Assembly (NCBI GenBank): GCA_009379825.1
Contig: WHTA01000058.1
Coordinates: forward strand, 1-37,076
Length of the DNA stretch: 37,076 nucleotides
Direction of reading: 5' to 3'
Source of the DNA: Streptosporangiales bacterium
Lineage (GTDB): Bacteria > Actinomycetota > Actinomycetes > Streptosporangiales > WHST01
Under the pieces are notes generated by a model. It had not been told where the DNA came from and made no database searches. It worked only from the letters and a program-made list of their open reading frames with translations. The position numbers and the translations under genes are program-made. Position 1 is the first letter of the stretch, and every line of letters begins with the position of its first letter. Below, one piece after another: positions 16,889 through 32,632 of the stretch.

Positions 16889-17892
16889 AGCCGTTCCGGG
16901 AGATGAACCCGGTGTCGATCGGCGCGATCGGCATCGCCGTCATCCTGTGCCTGCTGCTCGCGGCGTTCAACATCGAGAGCGTGCCGTTGGTCGGCGGTGG
17001 CCGCACGTTCCAGGCCGCGTTCACCGAGGCCGGCGGGCTGAAGGTGGACGACGAGGTGCGGGTCGCCGGGGTGCGGGTCGGCAAGGTGGAGAAGCTCGGC
17101 CTCGAGGGCAAGCGGGTCGTGGTCGACTTCCGGGTGGAGGAGGACGACGTCTGGCTCGGGAACAGGACCGGCGCCGCCATCAAGATCAAGACCGCGCTGG
17201 GTGAGAAGTACCTGGCGCTGATGCCCAGAGGCAGCGAGCCGCTCGGCGAGGACACCAGGATCCCCTCCTCGCGCACGCTCGCGCCTTACGACGTGGTCGA
17301 GGCGTTCAGCGGGCTGACCGAGACCGTGCAGAAGATCGACAGCAAACGGCTCGCGCTCGCGTTCGACACGCTGTCCGCCACGTTCGCCGACTCGCCGGCC
17401 GAGGTGAAGGCGTCGCTGCGTGGGCTCACCCGGCTGTCGCAGACGGTCTCGTCGCGCGACGCGAAGCTGCGGGGGCTGTTGAAGAGCTCCCGCGGCGTGA
17501 CGAAGGTGCTCGCGGACCGCAACGAAGACCTCACCAAGCTGATGCGCGACGGCTCGAAGCTGTTCCGCGCGGTGCAGAAGCGCCGTGCGGTGATCCACCA
17601 GCTGCTGGTCAACTCGGTGGCCCTGTCCACGCAGCTCACGGGCCTCGTCGATGAGAACCGTAAGCAGCTGAAGTCCGCGTTGAAACACCTCGCCAGGGTG
17701 GTGGCGCTGCTGCAGCGCAACCAGAACAACCTGGACAAGAGCATCAAGTCGCTGGCGACGTTCGTACGGCTGTTCGGCAACGTCGTCGGCACCGGCCGCT
17801 GGTTCGACGCCTACATCCAGAACCTAGTCCCGTTACCGCCGAGCATCTCGCTGCCCAAGACGGCGGCAGGCGGCAAGGGGGGTGGCAGTTGA
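16885..17892 (+). CDS. mceC: MCE family protein, MceC position
   Basis: From the GTG at 16885, which overlaps the mceB stop and follows GAGGTG, the protein has 335 residues: a membrane anchor at about 11-30, an MCE domain with FTEAGGLKVDDEVRVAGVRV and KYLALMPRG, an extended helical segment to about 300, and a short tail ending in LPPSISLPKT. This fits the MceC subfamily. A second GTG three codons upstream (16876) is an alternative start. Confidence 0.91.
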   Translation: MKPFREMNPVSIGAIGIAVILCLLLAAFNIESVPLVGGGRTFQAAFTEAGGLKVDDEVRVAGVRVGKVEKLGLEGKRVVVDFRVEEDDVWLGNRTGAAIKIKTALGEKYLALMPRGSEPLGEDTRIPSSRTLAPYDVVEAFSGLTETVQKIDSKRLALAFDTLSATFADSPAEVKASLRGLTRLSQTVSSRDAKLRGLLKSSRGVTKVLADRNEDLTKLMRDGSKLFRAVQKRRAVIHQLLVNSVALSTQLTGLVDENRKQLKSALKHLARVVALLQRNQNNLDKSIKSLATFVRLFGNVVGTGRWFDAYIQNLVPLPPSISLPKTAAGGKGGGS

Positions 17893-19079
17893 TGAGCGCG
17901 CTCGCGAACGTCTTCGCGCCCCACCGCGTGCTGCGGTTCGGCGTCCTGGTGCTGATCGCCGCAGTGGTGCTCGGCGGTGCCGGCATCGTGGTCGCGCGCA
18001 CCGGGCAGCAGCAGGCGTCGGCGTCGTTCCCCCGTACCGTCGGCCTCTACGAGGGGTCGGACGTCCGGATCCTCGGCGTCAAGGTCGGCGAGGTCAAGGA
18101 GATCACGCCGCAGGGTGACTCGGTGCGGGTCGACTTCGAGTACGACGACAAGTACAAGGTGCCCGCCAAGGCGAAGGCCCTGGTGGTGGCGCCGAGCCTG
18201 GTCAGCGACCGGTACCTGCAGCTGGCGCCGGTCTACGATGGCGGGCCGACGCTGCCCGACGGCGCGTCGATCCCGCGTTCGCGCACCGCGGTGCCCGTCG
18301 AGCTCGGCGAGATCTACTCGTCGCTGGACGACCTGAACACCGCACTCGGCCCGGAGGGGGCGAACGAGGACGGTTCGCTCTCCCGGCTGCTCAAGGTCGG
18401 CTCGGACAACCTGGGCGGTGGCACCGGCGCGGACCTCAAGACGACCATCGAGGAGTCGTCGAAGGCGCTGCGCACCCTGAACCGCGGCAGCGGCGACCTC
18501 TACGGCACGATACGCAACCTCTCCAAGTTCACGACCGCGCTGAAGAAGAACGACGCCGCCGTCGCCGAGTTCAACAAGGACCTCGCCGGCGTCGCCACCC
18601 AGCTCGACGGGGAGAAGGAGGAGCTCGCCGCGGCCCTGAAGAACCTCGGTATCGCGCTGGGCAAGGTCAACGCCTTCGTCAAGGAGAACAAGAAGGGGCT
18701 GAAGAAGAACATCGACGGGTTGGCCGAGGTGACCAGTGTGCTCACCAAGCAGCAGAAGGCGCTGCGGGAGTTCCTCGACGGTGCGCCCGTCGCCCTGTCG
18801 AACCTGCAGCTGGCGTACAACCCCAACTACGGCACCCTCGACAACCGCAACAACTTCCGGCAGGTCAACGACCCCGCCATGTACCTCTGCTCGCTGTTGA
18901 TCTCGCTGCACGTGCCGCAGAAGCAGTGCGACCTGGTGAAGGAAGCGTTCGACCAGGTGAGCAGCCGGCTGCCCGACGACAGCAACCTGAGCATGGATCC
19001 GCGTCAGCGCACCGCGGCCGAGCCGGTCGGCCGGCCGGACAAGACGCTGGGCGGCATCCTCGGGAAGCAGCAGCCATGA
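17892..19079 (+). CDS. mceD: MCE family protein, MceD position
   Basis: The 395-residue protein has an N-terminal helix (about 13-35), an MCE domain with VGLYEGSDVRILGVKVGEVK and RYLQLAPVYDGG, a Lys/Leu-rich helical region with long coiled-coil character, the conserved DPAMYLCSLL segment, and a polar tail. The ATG at 17892 shares its A with the mceC stop (TGATG); a TTG at 17889 is a less likely alternative. Its own stop overlaps the second micro-ORF (ATGA). Confidence 0.91.
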   Translation: MSALANVFAPHRVLRFGVLVLIAAVVLGGAGIVVARTGQQQASASFPRTVGLYEGSDVRILGVKVGEVKEITPQGDSVRVDFEYDDKYKVPAKAKALVVAPSLVSDRYLQLAPVYDGGPTLPDGASIPRSRTAVPVELGEIYSSLDDLNTALGPEGANEDGSLSRLLKVGSDNLGGGTGADLKTTIEESSKALRTLNRGSGDLYGTIRNLSKFTTALKKNDAAVAEFNKDLAGVATQLDGEKEELAAALKNLGIALGKVNAFVKENKKGLKKNIDGLAEVTSVLTKQQKALREFLDGAPVALSNLQLAYNPNYGTLDNRNNFRQVNDPAMYLCSLLISLHVPQKQCDLVKEAFDQVSSRLPDDSNLSMDPRQRTAAEPVGRPDKTLGGILGKQQP

Positions 19080-19189
19080 CAGTGCCGCCCGTCGACCTCC
19101 CGCGCTCCGCTCCTCGCTCAGCTGCGGCGGTCTGGCGCGTGCCGGGTCGCGTTCTCGCTGCGATGCTCACGCGGGAGGCCTCCTCATGA
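19076..19189 (+). CDS. 37-codon micro-ORF, copy 2, at the mceD-mceE junction
   Basis: This ORF has the same length as the one at 12797-12910. It begins with an ATG overlapping the mceD stop and ends with a TGA overlapping the ATG of mceE. The predicted product again contains DLPRSAPRS and WRVPGR. I do not recognise it. The coupling on both sides in both copies is notable, but substitutions between the copies do not favour synonymous sites, so a functional peptide is not well supported. Confidence 0.3.
   Translation: MTVPPVDLPRSAPRSAAAVWRVPGRVLAAMLTREASS
19094..19180 (+). repeat. 87-bp palindrome-ended repeat, copy 2
   Basis: This is the second copy of the element at 12815-12901, same orientation. 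The left end is GACCTCCCGCG; the right end CGCGGGAGGCC has one mismatch from a perfect inverted repeat. As in copy 1, its right end provides the ribosome site (GGGAGG) of the following gene, mceE. The copies are 6,279 nt apart. Confidence 0.75.
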
Positions 19190-20445
19190 CATCGCACACC
19201 GCCGACCGCAGCCGCGCCGCCGCCCCGGTGGCGCGGGCGGTCGCCGCCTGCCTCGCGGTCGTCATGCTGCTCACCGGCTGCAAGTTCGGCGGCGTGCACG
19301 ACCTGCCGCTGCCCGGTGGCGCGGACACCGGGAAGGACCCGTACACCATTGAGGTGGAGTTCCTCGACGTGCTCGACCTGGTGCCGAGGTCGGCGGTGAA
19401 GGTCGGCGACGTCGCCGTCGGGCAGGTCACCGAGGTGCGGCTGGACGGCTGGCACGCGCGCGTGACCGTAGAGCTGCAGCGGACGGTGCGGCTGCCGGAC
19501 AACGCCAGAGCCGCGGTGCAGCAGACCAGCCTGCTCGGGGAGAAGTACGTGCAGCTGGCGGAGCCGACGACGGAACAGGCCAGGGGACGGCTGGCCGACG
19601 GCGACCTCATCCCGCTGTCGCGCACGCAGCGCGCCGCCGAGGTGGAAGAGGTGCTGTCCGCGCTGGCCATGCTGCTCAACGGCGGCGGGCTGCCGCAGCT
19701 GCGCACCATCAACAAGGAGCTGAACGCCGCCCTGTCCGGCCGCGAGGACAAGGTGAAGAGCGTCATCAAGGAGCTCGACACCTTCGTCGGCGGGCTGGAC
19801 GAGCAGAAGGACAACATCGACAAGGCGCTGCGCAACATCGACAAGCTGTCGCGGCAGCTGAAGAAGCAGCAGCCCACCATCAACACCACGCTGCGGCGGA
19901 TGCCGCCCGCACTGAAGATCCTCACCGACCAGCGCAAGGACCTGGTCGTCCTGCTCAAGGAGCTGTCGAAGCTGGGCAAGGTCGGCACCCGGGTGATCAA
20001 CGCGTCCAGGGACGACACCATCGCGAACCTGAAGGCGCTGCGGCCGATCCTGACCAAGCTGGCCGAGGCGGGCACGGACCTGCCGAACGCGCTGGCGATG
20101 ATGTTGACGTACCCGTTCCCGCCCAACGCGGCCGACGCCGCGATCGGTGACTACACGAACCTGCACCTGACGGCCGACCTGAACCTCGCGCAGATCCTGC
20201 AGGTCGTGGGCGACGGTGGCCCCGCGCCGCCGCCGGACCTCGAGCAGCTCGACGAGCTGCTCGAGCAGGTGAACAACCAGACCCAGGGGCCGCGGCCGGA
20301 CGGCCTGCTGCCCAGCGGCATGGTGCCGCCGTCCGACGGGGACGGCGGCAAGGCGGGCTCGACGCCGACTCCTTCGTCGTCGGGGAAAGCGGAGAACGAC
20401 GACCTGCTCCGGCTGCTCCTCGGCGGTGTGGGAGGTGGTGGCTGA
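19186..20445 (+). CDS. mceE: MCE family lipoprotein, MceE position (LprK type)
   Basis: The 419-residue protein has a signal peptide with a clear lipobox LLTGC, modified Cys-32, so it is expected to be anchored by lipid rather than by a helix. This is the mark of the fifth MCE subunit. The MCE domain includes LDLVPRSAVKVGDVAVGQVT and KYVQLAEP; a long helical region and a Pro/Ser-rich tail follow. The ATG overlaps the micro-ORF stop and uses GGGAGG within the repeat as ribosome site. Confidence 0.93.
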   Translation: MTSHTADRSRAAAPVARAVAACLAVVMLLTGCKFGGVHDLPLPGGADTGKDPYTIEVEFLDVLDLVPRSAVKVGDVAVGQVTEVRLDGWHARVTVELQRTVRLPDNARAAVQQTSLLGEKYVQLAEPTTEQARGRLADGDLIPLSRTQRAAEVEEVLSALAMLLNGGGLPQLRTINKELNAALSGREDKVKSVIKELDTFVGGLDEQKDNIDKALRNIDKLSRQLKKQQPTINTTLRRMPPALKILTDQRKDLVVLLKELSKLGKVGTRVINASRDDTIANLKALRPILTKLAEAGTDLPNALAMMLTYPFPPNAADAAIGDYTNLHLTADLNLAQILQVVGDGGPAPPPDLEQLDELLEQVNNQTQGPRPDGLLPSGMVPPSDGDGGKAGSTPTPSSSGKAENDDLLRLLLGGVGGGG

Positions 20446-20491
20446 TGATCTGCCGCGCGAAGGAGCTCGGCGTGGGAGGAGGCGGTCGCGC

Positions 20492-21793
20492 ATGATCAGG
20501 CGCTCGGTGAAGCTGCAGCTGATCGCGTTCCTGGCCATCACGCTGCTCGGCGTCAGCTACGTCGGCGCGAACTACGTCGGTCTGACCGACCAGTTCTCCA
20601 ACCGCAACTACACGATCACCGTCGAGCTCGCCGAGGCCGGCGGGATCTTCGAGAACGCCGAGGTCACGTACCGCGGCGTCACGGTGGGGAAGGTCGAGAA
20701 GGTACAGCTGGCCGAGGACGGCGAAGGCGTCCGTACGACGTTGCGGCTGCAGCGCGACACCCCGGTACCGGACGACGCGCGGGCCGCCGTCGAGGAGCGG
20801 TCCGCGGTCGGCGAGCAGTACATCGACCTGCAGCCGAGCCGCCGCGGCGGCCCGTACCTGGACGAGGGCAGCGTGATCCCGAAGAGCCGCACCCGGCTGC
20901 CGCTGTCATCCACCCAGCTGCTGCTGAACCTGGACAAGCTGGTGAACTCGGTCGACCACGACGACCTGTCCACGGTGATCACCGAGCTGGACGCGGCGTT
21001 CGCCGACACCGGCCCCGCACTGCAGTCGCTGATCGACAACGGCAACGCGTTCATCGGTGCGTCCACGGAGAACATCGGCCCGACGACCAAGCTGATCGAG
21101 GACGGCCGCATCGTCCTCGACACGCAGCTGGACAGCGCGGACTCGATCCGCACGTTCAGCAAGCGGCTGGCGTCGTTCGCCGAGCAGTTCGACGAGAGCG
21201 ATCCGGACCTGCGCAGGCTCATCGACAACGGCCGGGTGTCGGCGCCCGAGCTGAGCTCGCTGCTGCGCAGCATCGACCCGACCATCGGCACGTTGCTCGG
21301 CAACCTGGTCACCATCGGCGGTATCTCCGCGGTGCGGCTGCCCGGCTTCGAGCAGATCCTCGTGATGTACCCGGACGTCGTGGCCGGCGGGTTCACGGTG
21401 ACCGCGGACGGCACCTCGCACGTCGGGCTGGTGATGCAGGAGACCCCGCCGCCGTGCACCCGCGGGTACGAGTCGACGAAGATGCGGTACCCGCAGCAGA
21501 CGAGCCGGGAGCACGCGAACCACCAGGCCAGATGCAAGGAACCGCCGTCGAGCAAGACGAACGTACGCGGTGTGCAGAACGCGCCGAAACCGACCGGGCA
21601 GGAACCGAGGGACCCCGGCCGGTCGGGTCCGAAGGACGGCGGCACCGAGGCCGGCATGTACCGTTACGACGCGTCGACCGGCCAGATGACCGGGCCGGCC
21701 GGCGGTCCGGTGCGCGTGAGTTCTGCGGGAGGCCAGCAGATGTTCGGCGACGACTCGTGGAAGTGGCTGCTGCTGCGGCCACTCGGTAAGTGA
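20492..21793 (+). CDS. mceF: MCE family protein, MceF position
   Basis: From the ATG at 20492 (GGAGGAGG about 10 nt upstream) the protein has 433 residues: a membrane anchor at about 7-27, an MCE domain with LAEAGGIFENAEVTYRGV and QYIDLQPSRRGG, a helical region, and a polar C-terminal tail after PPPCTRGYES. It completes the six-subunit MCE set. The frame is open 22 codons upstream into mceE, without similarity. The stop overlaps the GTG of the next gene. Confidence 0.92.
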   Translation: MIRRSVKLQLIAFLAITLLGVSYVGANYVGLTDQFSNRNYTITVELAEAGGIFENAEVTYRGVTVGKVEKVQLAEDGEGVRTTLRLQRDTPVPDDARAAVEERSAVGEQYIDLQPSRRGGPYLDEGSVIPKSRTRLPLSSTQLLLNLDKLVNSVDHDDLSTVITELDAAFADTGPALQSLIDNGNAFIGASTENIGPTTKLIEDGRIVLDTQLDSADSIRTFSKRLASFAEQFDESDPDLRRLIDNGRVSAPELSSLLRSIDPTIGTLLGNLVTIGGISAVRLPGFEQILVMYPDVVAGGFTVTADGTSHVGLVMQETPPPCTRGYESTKMRYPQQTSREHANHQARCKEPPSSKTNVRGVQNAPKPTGQEPRDPGRSGPKDGGTEAGMYRYDASTGQMTGPAGGPVRVSSAGGQQMFGDDSWKWLLLRPLGK

Positions 21794-22416
21794 GGCCGAT
21801 GGCGGTCAAGAAGGACCAGTCGCGTTCCGCCCGGCGGCGTGCGGCGTCGGCCGCGGCCGCGGCCGGCCGCAGGCCGGGCGGCGGTACCGCGCGGGGCAGC
21901 AACCGCGGCGGCGAGCACCCGCCGCTCTACTACGTCCACCTGCTCGTGCCGCTGTGCGCCGCGGTCGTGCTGCTGGCCGTCACGGCGGTCGTCGGCGTCC
22001 AGCTGGCGCGGTCGGTCAGCGCGGTCGACGCGGACGAGCAGGAGCGGGAGCTGGTGCTGAGCGCGGCCAGGCAGCAGGCGCTGAACTTCACCACGATCGG
22101 CTACCGCACCGTCGACAAGGACATCGACCGGGTGATCGACGGCGCGACCGGCGACTTCAAGGCGAGCTACAAGCAGAACCGTGACACCATCGAGAAGACC
22201 GTCACGAAGAACAAGTCGACGTCCAAGGGGGAGGTGCGCAGCGCCGGCGTGAAGAACCTGGACAGCGACTCGGCCACCGTCCTCGTCGTGGTGGACGCCT
22301 CGGTGACCAACACCAGCTACAAGAAGCCGCGCATGCAGCACTACCGGATGCAGTTCGACCTGGCGAAGCTCCGTAACGGCAAGTGGCTGGTCTCCGGCGT
22401 GGAGTTCGTGGGCTGA
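21790..22416 (+). CDS. Mce-associated membrane protein, first
   Basis: This 208-residue protein has a basic Ala/Arg-rich cytoplasmic N-terminus of about 45 residues, one transmembrane segment (about 48-73) and an exported domain of the SnoaL/NTF2-like type usual for Mas (mce-associated) proteins. It contains ARQQALNFTTIGYRTVDKDI and YRMQFDLAKLRNGKWLVSGV. Mas proteins stabilise or assist Mce complexes in mycobacteria. The GTG at 21790 overlaps the mceF stop; an ATG at 21799 is an alternative. Confidence 0.82.
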   Translation: MRPMAVKKDQSRSARRRAASAAAAAGRRPGGGTARGSNRGGEHPPLYYVHLLVPLCAAVVLLAVTAVVGVQLARSVSAVDADEQERELVLSAARQQALNFTTIGYRTVDKDIDRVIDGATGDFKASYKQNRDTIEKTVTKNKSTSKGEVRSAGVKNLDSDSATVLVVVDASVTNTSYKKPRMQHYRMQFDLAKLRNGKWLVSGVEFVG

Positions 22417-22946
22417 TGGTCGTGCACAGGTTGCGGAATGCCGACGCCGAGCTGCGCCGCAGGCCGACCGCACTTACCGCGCTGGTCGTCGTGGTGGCGT
22501 TGACGCTGCTGCTGTGCGGCGGCGGGCTGGTCTGGACGAGCCAGCGGACCCCGTCGAAGGCCGAGCTCGACGAGATCCGCAGCCAGGCGCTGGACGCCGG
22601 TCGGTCGAGCGCCGAGGTGCTGCTCTCGTACGACCACAGGACCCTGAAGAAGGACTTCCGTGCCGGCCGTCGCGTCGCGACCGGCAAGTTCCTCAGCGAG
22701 TACCGGAAGACGACGGAGAAGTCCGTCCGCCGCAGCGCGGAGAAGAACAAGGTCACGGTGACCGCCGAGGTGGTCAGCGCCGCAGTGGTCACCGCCACCC
22801 CGGACCGGGTCGTCCTGCTGCTCTACGTCAACCAGAACACCGTGAGCGTCCTGGTGAAGGACGGCCGGATCGACCAGAACCGGGTCCAGATGACCATGGT
22901 CCCCGTCGACGACGACTGGCGCGTAGCCAAACTCAACTCGATGTAG
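22416..22946 (+). CDS. Mce-associated membrane protein, second
   Basis: The 176-residue protein has the same plan as its upstream neighbour: a basic start (VVHRLRNADAELRRR), one transmembrane helix (about 19-40) and an exported domain with SSAEVLLSYDHRTLKKDFRA, a Lys-rich strand region, and an end in VPVDDDWRVAKLNSM. The ATG at 22416 shares its A with the upstream stop (TGATG). It is the last gene of the mce operon and is followed by a hairpin. Confidence 0.8.
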   Translation: MVVHRLRNADAELRRRPTALTALVVVVALTLLLCGGGLVWTSQRTPSKAELDEIRSQALDAGRSSAEVLLSYDHRTLKKDFRAGRRVATGKFLSEYRKTTEKSVRRSAEKNKVTVTAEVVSAAVVTATPDRVVLLLYVNQNTVSVLVKDGRIDQNRVQMTMVPVDDDWRVAKLNSM

Positions 22947-22956
22947 CCCCTCGGCT

Positions 22957-22984
22957 CACCCGCCCGCGCGGGGGCGGGCGGGTG
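22957..22984 (+). terminator. hairpin terminator after the mce operon
   Basis: CACCCGCCCGC (22957-22967) and GCGGGCGGGTG (22974-22984) form a perfect 11-bp stem with a 6-nt loop, 10 nt behind the last stop codon. There is no T-tract, which is common in actinobacterial terminators. Confidence 0.7.
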
Positions 22985-23368
22985 GGGGCATCACGATGCC
23001 GTCACGAAAGTTGCGCGGCGCTCGGTGGGCCAGTGCTAATCGGGCGGCTGGTGGCGGGTCGGCGCGGGGCGCGCCGGAGGCGCCGCGGCGGTGATCACGG
23101 AAGGCGGTGATCAGCGACGCAACGGCGGTAGTTTCCAGGATTGGCGGGCAATATGTCCACTGATGTCCGTTTTTCGTGTTGTGAAGTGCTTGACTCGCCG
23201 TCGCAGAGGAGAGATGCTGCGGGGGACGTGATAAGTGCATGGGAGAGCACTCGACAGCAGTGACCGCTCCGGTTACACTGGCTATTTGCGCTGCCCTCTG
23301 ACGTCCCATTTCCCCGGTGGGCGTAGGCCGCGTGCGGAGATCACCGCGAGCCAGTGGAAGGAAGCCTG
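22985..23368 (+). promoter_or_regulatory. rpoB upstream region with two candidate promoters
   Basis: This long gap has no gene. The best promoter is TCGACA (23251-23256), a 17-bp spacer and TACACT (23274-23279), which would give a leader of roughly 85 nt. A second candidate is TTGACT (23190-23195), 17 bp, GATGCT (23213-23218). The stretch around 23140-23190 is distinctly AT-richer than its surroundings. The segment TTGCGCTGCC just after the -10 box recalls actinobacterial rpoB leaders. No further structure was recognised. Confidence 0.6.
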
Positions 23369-26839
<3,471 letters not shown>

Positions 26840-26926
26840 GGAGCCGAATCGGCCGCCGGGGTGGCTCCCGGCGGCCAGACAACAAACCTGCCGACCTCAT
26901 AGATCCAGAAAGAAGGCACGAGGGTC

Positions 26927-30775
<3,849 letters not shown>

Positions 30776-30818
30776 CAGCTGGCCGCGGCGGTAGCGACAA
30801 GCGAACGGAGACAGCTCC

Positions 30819-31865
30819 ATGACGGATCAGGGCGGCTACCCGCCCCCACCGGGGGACGAGCCCGAGGGACAGCAGCAGGAGGGACAGGAGCCGGCGCCGC
30901 CGCTGCCTGGCGACCAGCCGCCACCACAGCCGCCGACGGTCTTCGGTGGCTCGATCGCCGAGGCGATGGGCGATGCCGGATCCGGTGAGGAGCCGGAGGG
31001 GACGACCCAACCCGGCGGCCAGCAGCCGCCGGCCGCGTCGCCGTACGGCCAGGGCCAGTCTCCGTACGGTCAGCAGGACCAGGGGCAGGGCCAGCCGCCG
31101 TACGGCGGCGGTGCCCAGCCGCCCTACGGTCAGCAGCAGGGCCAGGGTCAGCCGTCGTACGGCCAGGGCCAGTCGCCCTACGGTCAGCAGGAGCAGGGCC
31201 AGTCCCCGTACGGTGCCGGCGCGCAGTCGCCGTACGGCCAGGGCCAGTCCCCGTACGGTCAGCAGGGCCAGCCGCAGTACGGTCAGCAGGACCAGGGGCA
31301 GGGCCAGCCGCAGTACGGTCAGCCGAGCACGCCGGCGTACGACCCGCCGCCCGCGGCGGGCCAGGACTACGGCGCCTCGGCCGGCTACGGCGCGACCGGT
31401 GGCTACTCCGACCCGAGCCAGCAGGCTGGGTACGGCCGGCAGGCCTACGGTCAGCAGGCGTCCGACCCGAGCCAGCAGGCCTACGGCCAAGCCGGATACG
31501 GCCAGCAGGCAGGGTACGGCCAGCAGGCAGGGTACGGGCAGCAGGCGTACGGCCAGCCGGTGCCGTACGGGCAGCAGCAGGCCGGGTACTACGGTGCCGC
31601 CGCCGGTGGCAGCCAGGAGACGAACGGTCTCGCCATCGGGGCGCTGATCTGCGGTATCGCCAGCCTGGTGGTCTGCTTCCTGAACATCCCGCTCGGCGTG
31701 GCCGGCGCGATCATGGGCTTCATCAGCAAGAACAAGATCGACGAGTCCGGCGGCGCACTCGGCGGCCGGGGCATGGCGCTGGCCGGCATCATCACCGGCA
31801 TCATCGGTGCTGCCGGTGGGCTGCTCGGCCTCATCTTCTGGATCATCGGGATGGCGTCGGCGTAG
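30819..31865 (+). CDS. DUF4190-like membrane protein with Tyr-Gly-Gln-rich low-complexity domain
   Basis: The 348-residue protein has three parts. Residues 1-70 are Pro/Glu/Gln rich and acidic. Residues about 74-262 are a low-complexity tract with sixteen YGQ motifs in SPYGQGQ-, PYGQQ- and AGYGQQ-type units, with hardly any charged residues apart from occasional Asp/Glu. Residues about 268-348 hold two transmembrane helices with a short loop ([20 protein letters not shown]), the DUF4190 pattern. The first part is therefore predicted to be a disordered cytoplasmic arm. It follows rpoC by 43 nt and precedes a terminator, so it is probably the last gene of the rpoBC transcript. Function unknown. 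Confidence 0.8.
   Translation: MTDQGGYPPPPGDEPEGQQQEGQEPAPPLPGDQPPPQPPTVFGGSIAEAMGDAGSGEEPEGTTQPGGQQPPAASPYGQGQSPYGQQDQGQGQPPYGGGAQPPYGQQQGQGQPSYGQGQSPYGQQEQGQSPYGAGAQSPYGQGQSPYGQQGQPQYGQQDQGQGQPQYGQPSTPAYDPPPAAGQDYGASAGYGATGGYSDPSQQAGYGRQAYGQQASDPSQQAYGQAGYGQQAGYGQQAGYGQQAYGQPVPYGQQQAGYYGAAAGGSQETNGLAIGALICGIASLVVCFLNIPLGVAGAIMGFISKNKIDESGGALGGRGMALAGIITGIIGAAGGLLGLIFWIIGMASA
31064..31311 (+). repeat. internal repeats in the low-complexity gene
   Basis: An identical 35-bp block begins at 31064 and again at 31277, 213 nt (71 codons) apart. Shorter units containing TACGGTCAGCAG or TACGGCCAG recur between and after them to about 31580. The in-frame spacing suggests expansion by slippage or unequal exchange within the coding sequence. 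Confidence 0.7.
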
Positions 31866-31877
31866 TCGAGCCGGCGT

Positions 31878-31944
31878 GACCTCAGCCGCGGTGCGCCCTC
31901 ACGGTCGTTCAGTCGACCGGGCGGGCGCACCGCGGTGTCAGGTC
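31878..31944 (+). terminator. long hairpin terminator after the rpoBC operon
   Basis: CCGCGGTGCGCCC (31886-31898) pairs perfectly with GGGCGCACCGCGG (31923-31935). An inner stem CGGTCG/CGACCG (31902-31907, 31914-31919) and an outer GACCT/AGGTC (31878-31882, 31940-31944) extend it. No T-tract follows. It stands between the low-complexity gene and the str operon promoter. Confidence 0.75.
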
Positions 31945-31990
31945 CACTCGAGCCCCTGCTCGGGCGGGCCGTCGCGGTACCTACCCCGAT

Positions 31991-32019
31991 TTGGAGCCGC
32001 CGAGCCGGGGTAGTAGTCT
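31991..32019 (+). promoter_or_regulatory. candidate promoter of the str operon (rpsL)
   Basis: TTGGAG (31991-31996), a 17-bp spacer and TAGTCT (32014-32019) form a good housekeeping-type promoter, about 240 bp ahead of rpsL. Transcription would begin at the foot of the hairpin at 32026-32054. Confidence 0.55.
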
Positions 32020-32025
32020 TGGTCC

Positions 32026-32054
32026 TCGTGCCTGGGGTTTTATGCCAGGCACGA
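32026..32054 (+). promoter_or_regulatory. hairpin at the start of the rpsL leader
   Basis: TCGTGCCTGG (32026-32035) and CCAGGCACGA (32045-32054) form a perfect 10-bp stem with the T-rich loop GGTTTTATG. It begins about 7 nt after the predicted -10 box, so it would be the very 5' end of the mRNA. The remaining leader to 32257 contains GC-rich sequence I cannot interpret. A stability or autoregulatory role is possible. Confidence 0.5.
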
Positions 32055-32257
32055 TGCTTCGCGGAAGACCTCACGGTTACCCGCGAGCGTCCATTCGATC
32101 CCACCTCGACTTCTGTCGGTCGGGGCAGGTAACTGGGCGACACGCCCGACCGCGGGGGTCGGAGACCCGGGTCATCCCGAGGCTCAGCGGAGCGTGGTGC
32201 TCCGCGGGGTGGGTGCCCGGTGCAGCAGACCACTACCGAAGCTACAGGAGACGTCGG

Positions 32258-32629
<372 letters not shown>

Positions 32630-32632
32630 TCC

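Noticed and set aside
12797-19189. Micro-ORFs as a proven toxin or regulatory peptide family
   Set aside because: Substitutions between the two copies do not prefer synonymous sites and no known peptide family is recognised, so only a low-confidence CDS is listed.
30970-31600. CRISPR-like repeated units
   Set aside because: The repeats are in frame inside a coding sequence (YGQ-type units), not evenly spaced with unique spacers, and no cas genes are present.
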